Positions 1 through 4,857 of a stretch of 6,909 nt of DNA are shown piece by piece. Each line of letters opens with the position of its first letter. Within the stretch, counting starts at the first letter, position 1. The notes beneath the pieces are model-generated. The model made no database searches. It had not been told where the DNA came from and worked only from the letters and a program-made list of their open reading frames with translations. Origin of the DNA: Deferribacteres bacterium (lineage in GTDB: Bacteria; Nitrospirota; Thermodesulfovibrionia; UBA6902); assembly GCA_030598625.1 (NCBI GenBank), contig JAUVPO010000102.1, positions 1 through 6,909 on the forward strand, given 5' to 3'. The position numbers and the translations under genes are program-made.

Positions 1-739
1 CGGCCTGCCTTCTTGTCAGGTAGGTTGCGTAATCACAGGGCCAGTCGGTGAGCCGGCCGCGGTCCAGTTCTATTATGCGTGCTGCCAGGGTCTGGAGAAA
101 CTTCCGGTCATGGGTTATGAAAAGTATGGAGCCGCGGTATTCGAGAAGGAATTCCTCAAGCCAGCCGATTAAGGTGATATCGAGATGGTTCGTCGGTTCA
201 TCGAGAAGCAGGAGGTCCGGTTCGTTTACGAGCGCCCTCGCAAGCAGTACCCTCCTCTTGTAGCCGCCGGAGAGGTCAGCTGCTTGAGCGTCAGGGTCCA
301 GACCGAGGCGTGAAAGGACGGTCTCGACCCTTTGCTGAATCTGCCAGCCGCCGGAGGATTCGATCAGGTGCTGTATCCGTTCAAGTTCAGCAATTGCGCC
401 TGCGTCTCCATGGGAGAGACGAAGGCCCACAGAGTGGTATTCATGGAGCAGGTCGACCATCCCGCCGAGACCGGCTGCTACTATCTCAAACACCGTACCG
501 GACAGATTCTGCGGAACCTCCTGATCAAGCGAGGCAATTCGCAGCCCCTGCTCGCGTATGACTTCTCCCGCGTCAGGGGTGATCTCGCCGCTGATGATCT
601 TCATAAGGGTGGTTTTACCTGCCCCGTTCCTGCCTACCAGGCAGACCCGCTCCCTGCGTTCGATCTGCAAAGACACCCCGTCGATCAGTTCAGGGCCGCC
701 GAACGCAAGCCTCACATCTTTTAAACTCACCAATGCCAT
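1..739 (-). CDS. uup: Uup-type ABC-F ATPase, N-terminal part (cut by window edge)
   Basis: The protein starts at 739 and runs off the left edge after 246 codons. It holds the first of the two nucleotide-binding domains expected in an ABC-F protein of roughly 600 residues or more. Visible motifs: Walker A GRNGAGKTT (residues 36-44), ABC signature LSGGYKRR (156-163), Walker B LLLLDEPTNHLD (176-187) and switch histidine in THDR (209-212). The DEPTNHLD form is typical of ABC-F proteins, which have no membrane domain and act on the ribosome. The opening (ERVCLVGRNGAGKTTLMKI) and the LDRG stretch near residue 225 resemble E. coli Uup more than EttA or YheS. Uup is linked to ribosome function and to lower precise excision of transposons; the molecular role is not settled. 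The ATG is preceded by GGAG six bases upstream (749-746). It is divergent from the transporter operon. Assignment to Uup rather than another ABC-F subfamily is inference, because the linker and second domain are not in view. Confidence 0.88.
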   Translation of the reverse strand, partial: MALVSLKDVRLAFGGPELIDGVSLQIERRERVCLVGRNGAGKTTLMKIISGEITPDAGEVIREQGLRIASLDQEVPQNLSGTVFEIVAAGLGGMVDLLHEYHSVGLRLSHGDAGAIAELERIQHLIESSGGWQIQQRVETVLSRLGLDPDAQAADLSGGYKRRVLLARALVNEPDLLLLDEPTNHLDITLIGWLEEFLLEYRGSILFITHDRKFLQTLAARIIELDRGRLTDWPCDYATYLTRRQA

Positions 740-953
740 TTTTCACTCCGGATAAACCGATGCGCATTGAAGCGGATTGATCTGAATATATTGCTCGGCA
801 TGGTTTAAGTTTAACACGGGAAGGGACTTCCGTTTGTTTTGTTTATTTTCAAGAAAGCAGCATATCATTAAAGACATAATTATTTTGTGTGCAAACAGAA
901 TTGTTCATGTTATCATTACAATTAATATTTTGAAACTTCGATATTGATAAATC
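740..953. promoter_or_regulatory. AT-rich divergent intergenic region with weak promoter candidates
   Basis: This 214-base gap separates two divergent genes and must hold both promoters. On the minus strand, TATATT at about 793-788 is the best -10 candidate for the ABC-F gene, with only a poor TTAAAC -35 about 18 bases upstream. On the plus strand, TTGTTC (901-906) and TAATAT (923-928) with 16 bases between them are a weak candidate for the transporter operon. The plus-strand ATG at 954 lacks a clear Shine-Dalgarno sequence. I see no operator palindrome, riboswitch or small gene here. The individual promoter calls are tentative. Confidence 0.3.
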
Positions 954-1709
954 ATGATCAAACTAATAGATATAAATAAATCTTTTACCCCGGATGTACA
1001 GGTAATAAGGGATTTGTCTCTCGAAATACATGGTGGAGAGACACTTGTACTTTTAGGGTCTTCAGGGTGCGGGAAGACAACCATACTGAAAATGATTAAC
1101 CGCATCATCGAGCCTTCTTCCGGCACGGTCCTCATTGAGGGGAAAAATATCCTCGAACAGGACCCTATAGAAGTAAGACGTTCAATAGGATATGTTATTC
1201 AGGAAATCGGCCTGTTTCCCCATATGAACATAGAAGCCAATGTATCTGTTGTTCTGAACCTAAAGGGGCGGCCTGAAGAAGAACGAAAAAGGAGGGCAAA
1301 TGAAGTCCTTGAGCTTGTCGGCCTGGATCCTGAACAATTCAGCAGCCGCTATCCTGATGAACTCTCCGGCGGCCAGCAGCAGCGCATCGGGGTGGCCAGG
1401 GCGCTCGCAGCCAACCCTTCTTTGCTCCTGATGGATGAACCATTCAGCGCCGTTGATGCCGTGACTCGTGAGCTCCTTCAGCTGGAACTCCTGAAATTAA
1501 AAAAACAACTGAGCAAGACAATCGTATTTGTTACGCATGATATCTTTGAGGCCTTTACCCTTGCCGACCGCATAGCAATCCTGCATGAAGGCAGGCTGCA
1601 GCAAGTTGGAACAAAAGAGGAGATAATTTCATCTCCTGAAACGGAATTTGTTGAAAAACTGCTTATGAAACCCAAAAAACAGCTATCAGCCTTTCAGGGG
1701 TTAATGTAA
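954..1709 (+). CDS. Osmoprotectant (glycine betaine/choline-type) ABC importer, ATP-binding subunit
   Basis: This 251-residue cytoplasmic ATPase would power uptake of quaternary-amine compatible solutes through the permease encoded next to it. All catalytic motifs are present: Walker A GSSGCGKTT (residues 35-43), Q-loop glutamine at 83 (VIQEIGLFPHM), signature LSGGQQQR (137-144), Walker B LLLMDEP (157-163), D-loop SAVD (165-168) and switch histidine H195 in THD. The IGYVIQEIGLFPHM segment is characteristic of the OpuBA/OpuCA/YehX group (COG1125). Unlike B. subtilis OpuCA or E. coli ProV, it ends soon after the ATPase fold and has no CBS-domain tail, so ionic-strength sensing through CBS domains is not expected. 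The gene is first in a two-gene operon; its stop is separated by one base from the next ATG. The start at 954 is supported by family alignment (MIKLIDINKSF), not by a strong ribosome-binding site. Carnitine, choline or glycine betaine are all possible substrates. Confidence 0.88.
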   Translation: MIKLIDINKSFTPDVQVIRDLSLEIHGGETLVLLGSSGCGKTTILKMINRIIEPSSGTVLIEGKNILEQDPIEVRRSIGYVIQEIGLFPHMNIEANVSVVLNLKGRPEEERKRRANEVLELVGLDPEQFSSRYPDELSGGQQQRIGVARALAANPSLLLMDEPFSAVDAVTRELLQLELLKLKKQLSKTIVFVTHDIFEAFTLADRIAILHEGRLQQVGTKEEIISSPETEFVEKLLMKPKKQLSAFQGLM

Positions 1710-1710
1710 A

Positions 1711-3273
1711 ATGGCCATGGATTTTATTGTTGAGCGTTTACCGGAATTACTCCTGCGTACAAGAGAGCACCTGCTTTTGTCCGGCGTTTCAACAGGAGCA
1801 GCTGTACTCATCGGGGTCCCTCTCGGCATTTACGTAATAAAGAAAACATGGCTGCGGTCTTTTGTCTTCGGTCTGGCCGGTATTGTACAAACGGTCCCGA
1901 GCCTTGCAATGCTCGCGTTCCTGTTAATATTAATCGGCAAGATAGGGATTGTACCCGCGATAATAGCCCTCACACTTTATGCCTTTCTTCCCATCATCCA
2001 GAATACCGTAACAGGGCTTGAAGGAGTCCCGCCCCATTTAATAGAGGCATCCCAGGGAATGGGTATGACAAAAGCACAGCAAATAAAGATGGTGAGGCTG
2101 CCGCTTGCACTGCCTGTTATTGTAGCCGGTATTAAAACCGCGGCTATCATTAGCGTGGGAATTGCCACATTGTCGGCATTCATTGGAGCCGGTGGGCTGG
2201 GAGAGTTCATAAACCGCGGCCTTTCCCTGTCGGATACACGCTTGATATTACTCGGCGCCATTCCTTCTGCAATTCTGGCATTATATGTAAGTTTTGCGAT
2301 CAGCGCCATTGAGTGGGGACTAAATGAAAGGAAGAGACGGCAGGTAAAACTGCTTAAAGGAAGCTCCGGCAAGCTTTTATCTTTTATACCGCTTATCATT
2401 TTATTTTTAATCGGTATAACAGGATATATACCTCAAACCGGACCATCCCGGACAGAGAAGCCCACTGTCACAATCGGCAGTAAAAACTTCACGGAACAAT
2501 TGATACTCGCTGAAATGATGGCCCGGATCATTGAAATAAAAACCGGATTCCATGTCGAAAGGAGGCTCAACCTCGGAGGGACCATGATCTGCCACGAAGC
2601 GCTTTTAAAGGGTGAGATCGATATGTACCCGGAATACACCGGGACCGGGCTGCTTGCCGTCTTGAAAAGCAAAGAACCGTTCACAACGCCCGGCGAAGTG
2701 TATGAGTTTGTATCCCGTGAATATGAAAAACAGTTTGATCTGAAATGGCTCCCGCCTTTCGGATTTAACAATACATACGCCTTCGCCGTTAGAAATGAAG
2801 CTGCTGTAAAGAACGGATGGAAAAAAGCATCTGATCTGACAGCTGCAGCCGATTCATTAAAGGCAGGTTTTACAGCCGAGTTCTCGGAAAGGCCGGACGG
2901 TTACCCCGGTTTTCAAAAGGCATACCATATATCATTCGGTAAAGTAATTAGTCTGGACCCGGCACTCATGTACGATGCCTTAAAAAAAGGACAAGTGGAC
3001 ATTATTACCGCCTTTTCAACAGATAGTCGCATTCCCGGATATAACCTTTTCATATTGGAAGATGATAAATCTTTTTTCCCACCATACAATGCAGCGCCGG
3101 TTGTCCGTAAAGAGGTCATTGAGAAATATCCTGAAGTTCAAAAGGCACTTGCCCTCCTTTCCAATCTCATCGATGAAAAGACCATGCAGGGACTTAACTT
3201 TGAAGCGGACCAGAACAAACGGGAAGTCAAAGAAATCGTCAGGGAGTTTTTTAAAGAAAAGGTCCTTCTTTAA
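1711..3273 (+). CDS. Osmoprotectant ABC importer: permease fused to substrate-binding domain (OpuFB/ProWX-like)
   Basis: This 520-residue protein joins two subunits that are often separate. Residues 1-215 form an inner-membrane permease with hydrophobic segments near 20-44, 52-76, 79-98, 134-160 and 178-200. It carries an EAA-type coupling loop (EASQGMGMTKAQQIKMVRLPLALP region, 112-135) that docks on the ATPase. A further membrane segment at 222-240 crosses outward, and residues 250-520 form a glycine betaine/choline-type binding domain. Hallmarks are GSKNFTEQ (256-263), YPEYTGTG (306-313), FSTDSRIPGY (435-444) and PPYNAAPVVR (457-466). The binding domain is therefore tethered on the outer face and needs no separate signal peptide. 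The same order is known in OpuFB of Bacillus and ProWX of epsilonproteobacteria. A second in-frame ATG lies six bases downstream (1717); AGGGG at 1695-1699 better suits the first. The stop falls just 13 bases before the IS110 core. Exact substrate cannot be read from sequence alone. Confidence 0.9.
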   Translation: MAMDFIVERLPELLLRTREHLLLSGVSTGAAVLIGVPLGIYVIKKTWLRSFVFGLAGIVQTVPSLAMLAFLLILIGKIGIVPAIIALTLYAFLPIIQNTVTGLEGVPPHLIEASQGMGMTKAQQIKMVRLPLALPVIVAGIKTAAIISVGIATLSAFIGAGGLGEFINRGLSLSDTRLILLGAIPSAILALYVSFAISAIEWGLNERKRRQVKLLKGSSGKLLSFIPLIILFLIGITGYIPQTGPSRTEKPTVTIGSKNFTEQLILAEMMARIIEIKTGFHVERRLNLGGTMICHEALLKGEIDMYPEYTGTGLLAVLKSKEPFTTPGEVYEFVSREYEKQFDLKWLPPFGFNNTYAFAVRNEAAVKNGWKKASDLTAAADSLKAGFTAEFSERPDGYPGFQKAYHISFGKVISLDPALMYDALKKGQVDIITAFSTDSRIPGYNLFILEDDKSFFPPYNAAPVVRKEVIEKYPEVQKALALLSNLIDEKTMQGLNFEADQNKREVKEIVREFFKEKVLL

Positions 3274-3279
3274 TTTGTG

Positions 3280-3293
3280 GGTGGGGTCTATAA
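3280..3293 (+). other. Left IS110 junction: left target half, TC core, right donor half
   Basis: The chromosomal flank GGTGGGG (3280-3286) is followed by the TC core (3287-3288) and then the left end of the element, TATAA (3289-3293). The stretch 3280-3288 is identical to target-loop bases 3383-3391. The stretch 3287-3293 (TCTATAA) is the reverse complement of donor-loop bases 3476-3482 (TTATAGA). The junction is thus defined by guide matches, not by terminal inverted repeats. Confidence 0.82.
3282..3288 (+). repeat. Severed left foot of the REP-like palindrome
   Basis: TGGGGTC here is the exact reverse complement of GACCCCA at 4833-4839, the other foot of the palindrome that continues at 4780. 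The two parts are now separated by the IS110 element. When the element is removed at the shared TC, this foot sits directly in front of GCGTCTACAC, two mismatched bases and then the 15-base main arm. Confidence 0.75.
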
Positions 3294-3294
3294 T
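3289..3294 (+). promoter_or_regulatory. -10 half (TATAAT) of the circle-junction promoter
   Basis: The left end of the element begins with a perfect -10 hexamer TATAAT. In the integrated copy the correctly spaced upstream position (3266-3271, TTCTTT) is a poor -35 site. In an excised circle the right end supplies TTGACT (4757-4762), and the bases between (4763-4779, TC core included) number exactly 17. Transcription would then begin near 3301. Confidence 0.75.
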
Positions 3295-3366
3295 AGAAAA
3301 ATAAAGTAAATAAAGGTTAGAAGAACAAGCAGACTTCTTTATGGAATAAGATAAATAAATGGCAAT

Positions 3367-3433
3367 GGGAGCATCTGTGGCTGGTGGGGTCCGTCTAATG
3401 ATAGTGGCTCGACGCGAACTGCCGGGTGCTCCC
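3367..3433 (+). other. Target-binding loop of the bridge RNA
   Basis: An 11-bp helix GGGAGCATCTG/CGGGTGCTCCC (two G-U pairs) closes a 45-base internal loop. The left target guide GGTGGGGTC (3383-3391) is identical to the chromosomal flank 3280-3288. The right target guide GACGCGA (3411-3417) is the reverse complement of TCGCGTC (4778-4784), the core plus the right flank. Together they specify GGTGGGG-TC-GCGTC as the insertion target, which is exactly the site rebuilt by removing the element. Confidence 0.82.
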
Positions 3434-3434
3434 A

Positions 3435-3501
3435 GCTAATACCCTGTCTAATGGGAAGTTGCCTATCAGTGGCTGTTATAGACGGGATTAACGGTATTGG
3501 C
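3435..3501 (+). other. Donor-binding loop of the bridge RNA
   Basis: A 9-bp helix GCTAATACC/GGTATTGGC (one G-U pair) closes this loop. The left donor guide AATGGGAAGTT (3450-3460) is identical to the right end of the element at 4768-4778. The right donor guide TTATAGA (3476-3482) is the reverse complement of TCTATAA (3287-3293), the core plus the left end. The base after the left guide is G where the core has C, a single mismatch. The motif AGTGGCT precedes the right guide by one base, just as in the target loop. Confidence 0.8.
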
Positions 3502-3525
3502 AAAGCCATAGAATCTCAAACATAA

Positions 3526-3531
3526 AGGAGG
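3526..3531 (+). promoter_or_regulatory. Ribosome-binding site of the IS110 transposase
   Basis: A full AGGAGG lies seven bases before GTG at 3539. It is the strongest Shine-Dalgarno sequence in the window and fixes the GTG start of the transposase, for which no upstream ATG is needed. Confidence 0.85.
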
Positions 3532-3538
3532 ATAAAAA

Positions 3539-4747
3539 GTGAAGAAGAGATTATGCGGTGGGATTGACGTAGGCAGTGAGCGGCATCATGTAATAATCAT
3601 GGATCATAAAGAGAAGATATTGTATGACCGGGAGATTGAACAGAAGTACAGTGACTTTCATGAGGCAATAGAAGAATTCCGGAAAATAGAAACAAAGGAA
3701 AAAGTGACTATAGAATTCGCAATGGAAGGGAAGAACGGATATGGGTGTCCATTTGACCGGCTGTTGATAGAGAATAGATTCAGATTATACAACGTGGACA
3801 ATCTCAAATTGAGAAGGTTCAAAGATGTATTCGGGGCAGAATGGAGGAATGACCGAAGAGACGCAAAAATGATAGCCAAGATGTTGCAATTAAGGGAGCA
3901 CGTAGATAAAGGTAAAGAAAAGGCATTCATCGAAGTAACAAAAATGCCAAGCGTCAATGAAAAGCTAAAGATATTATCCAGGTATCAACAAAGTCTGATA
4001 AATGAGAAGACCCGGATGCAGAACCGGCTTAGAAAGCGGATTCAGGAGGTATGTCCTGATGTTCTGGAGTACGGAAATACGAACAGCAAGAAGCTATTGA
4101 GATTGCTGATAAAGTATCCTGACTTTAGCAAATATAAGAAGCTAACGATGGAATCATTATTGAAAATAAAAATGATTGGAAAGAAACAGGCTTCATTAAT
4201 GATTGATGGACTACGGGATATACAATGCTTTGAAGAAATGGCAGAAACATATAAAACGATAATATCATCCGGTGCCAGACGCGTATTAGAACTCAAAGAG
4301 GAAATTGAGATGTTGGACAGTAAGCTGGAAGATCTGGGTGAGCGAAGCCCTGAAGTTAAGCGATTAATAAGTATGGCAGGGATAGGCACAAAACTATCCA
4401 GCCGATTAGTTGGAGAAATAGGCGACATCCATAGATTTGAAAGAGAAGATCAACTGGCGGTTTACTGTGGAGTGGCCTGTATAGATGACAATTCAGGGAA
4501 AAGCAAGAAGACAAGAGTTGTATATAAGGCAAATAGAATATGTAAGGCAACAATGATAAAAATTGCCGGCTGCACAATAAAATCTGTTCCGGAGTCGAAG
4601 GTCTATTATGAGAAGAAACGTGCTGAAGGTAAAAAACATAATCATGCATTAAGGTGTCTGGCCAGGCAGTTGATAAAAGTAATTTTCAAACTGCTGAAAG
4701 AAGATCGTGACTACGTTATGAAGGAGGAAGTAAAGAAGGCTGCTTAG
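3539..4747 (+). CDS. IS110-family transposase (DEDD RuvC-like plus catalytic-serine domain)
   Basis: This intact 402-residue recombinase would catalyse bridge-RNA-guided excision and insertion of its element. The N-terminal RuvC-like domain shows the DEDD acidic set: D10 in GGIDVGSERH, E63 in AMEGKNGYG, and D105 and D108 in NDRRDAKMIAK. A helical, charged middle (about 130-270) follows. The C-terminal Transposase_20 domain runs from about 272: ISMAGIGTKLSSRLVGEIGD (277-296), then AVYCGVACIDDNSGKSKK (307-324), where S319 in the NSGK context is the likely nucleophilic serine, and HNHALRCLARQLIKVIFKLL near the end. In IS621 the active site is built from the DEDD acids of one subunit and the serine of another; that is family knowledge. 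The GTG start follows a perfect AGGAGG. Its A-rich codon use and visibly lower GC than the ABC-F gene fit an acquired element. No frameshift or internal stop was found. Confidence 0.93.
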   Translation: MKKRLCGGIDVGSERHHVIIMDHKEKILYDREIEQKYSDFHEAIEEFRKIETKEKVTIEFAMEGKNGYGCPFDRLLIENRFRLYNVDNLKLRRFKDVFGAEWRNDRRDAKMIAKMLQLREHVDKGKEKAFIEVTKMPSVNEKLKILSRYQQSLINEKTRMQNRLRKRIQEVCPDVLEYGNTNSKKLLRLLIKYPDFSKYKKLTMESLLKIKMIGKKQASLMIDGLRDIQCFEEMAETYKTIISSGARRVLELKEEIEMLDSKLEDLGERSPEVKRLISMAGIGTKLSSRLVGEIGDIHRFEREDQLAVYCGVACIDDNSGKSKKTRVVYKANRICKATMIKIAGCTIKSVPESKVYYEKKRAEGKKHNHALRCLARQLIKVIFKLLKEDRDYVMKEEVKKAA

Positions 4748-4756
4748 AAATTTTAC

Positions 4757-4762
4757 TTGACT
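4757..4762 (+). promoter_or_regulatory. -35 half (TTGACT) of the circle-junction promoter
   Basis: TTGACT matches five of six bases of the sigma-70 -35 consensus and sits ten bases after the transposase stop. It points out of the right end of the element. When the right end is joined to the left end, 17 bases separate it from TATAAT at 3289-3294. In the integrated state it has no good -10 at that distance: the corresponding bases 4780-4785 are GCGTCT. Confidence 0.75.
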
Positions 4763-4767
4763 TTTTA

Positions 4768-4784
4768 AATGGGAAGTTCGCGTC
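4768..4784 (+). other. Right IS110 junction: left donor half, TC core, right target half
   Basis: The right end of the element, AATGGGAAGT (4768-4777), is followed by the TC core (4778-4779) and the chromosomal flank GCGTC (4780-4784). The first eleven bases are identical to the left donor guide at 3450-3460. TCGCGTC (4778-4784) is the reverse complement of the right target guide at 3411-3417. Confidence 0.82.
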
Positions 4785-4842
4785 TACACTTTAAACGGGT
4801 AACATACATAAACGAGTTTAAAGTGTAGACCTGACCCCAGAG
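4780..4842. repeat. REP-like palindrome interrupted by the IS110 element (main part)
   Basis: A perfect 15-base inverted repeat pairs 4782-4796 (GTCTACACTTTAAAC) with 4816-4830 around a 19-base loop. The right arm continues through CT to the foot GACCCCA (4833-4839) followed by GAG. The matching left foot TGGGGTC is at 3282-3288 on the other side of the element. The shared foot sequence CTGACCCCAGAG (4831-4842) recurs at 6715-6726. Such intergenic palindromes with conserved feet resemble REP sequences mobilised by TnpA-REP (RAYT) proteins, but no such gene is in the window. Lying between convergent genes, it could also act as a bidirectional transcription terminator, although there is no clear U-tract. 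Confidence 0.78.
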
Positions 4843-4857
4843 ATTCTTCAGGAAAAT

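Larger units (their letters stand above)
3301..3510 (+). ncRNA. Predicted IS110 bridge RNA (target- and donor-binding loops)
   Basis: IS110 recombinases use a bridge RNA whose two loops pair with target DNA and donor DNA. The expected layout is visible here. A short 5' stem-loop is possible at 3311-3341 (TAAAG with CTTTA). An outer helix pairs ATGGC (3359-3363) with GCCAT (3505-3509). Within it lie a target-loop stem (3367-3377 with 3423-3433) and, one base later, a donor-loop stem (3435-3443 with 3493-3501). Four guide segments match the left flank, right flank, right end and left end of this insertion. The 5' boundary is set from the predicted circle-promoter start and the 3' boundary from the outer helix, so both are approximate. 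The RNA lies in the 5' leader of the transposase gene and ends before its ribosome-binding site, so RNA and mRNA could come from one transcript. Confidence 0.82.
3289..4779 (+). mobile_element. Complete IS110-family insertion sequence with 5' bridge-RNA region
   Basis: The element is 1491 bp counting one copy of the TC core, within the usual IS110 size. It holds one intact transposase gene and a structured leader of about 250 bases upstream of it. There are no terminal inverted repeats, as expected for this family. A non-coding region on the 5' side of the gene points to the IS110 group rather than the IS1111 group, where it usually lies 3'. The ends were set by matching the four guide segments of the predicted bridge RNA to the flanks and element ends: TC at 3287-3288 on the left and at 4778-4779 on the right. 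The crossover could be placed one or two bases to either side within the repeated core. It is inserted between convergent genes, splits a REP-like palindrome and leaves both neighbours uninterrupted. The intact gene and readable guides suggest a recent, possibly active copy. Confidence 0.85.

Noticed and set aside
332..724. Plus-strand open frames across 48-755
   Set aside because: They are antisense to an ABC-F gene with complete ABC motifs; their products are low in recognisable features and arise from its codon bias.
3289..3538. Leader of the transposase as a riboswitch or small protein gene
   Set aside because: The guide matches to the element's own ends and flanks explain the structure, and no frame there shows coding character.
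4042..4428. Minus-strand open frames inside the transposase gene (3658-3957, 4042-4428, 4356-4649)
   Set aside because: They run antisense to an intact, motif-complete transposase and show no family features.
3288..4785. CT as the recombination core (3288-3289 and 4784-4785), as in IS621
   Set aside because: It would place six bases between the donor-guide match and the right core. The left donor guide, both right guides, the 17-base promoter spacing and the restored palindrome all fit TC at 3287-3288 and 4778-4779 instead.
4782..4830. 15-base inverted repeat as a terminal or subterminal repeat of the insertion sequence
   Set aside because: Both arms lie outside the right end defined by guide matches, and the foot pairs with chromosomal sequence left of the element, so it belongs to the target palindrome.
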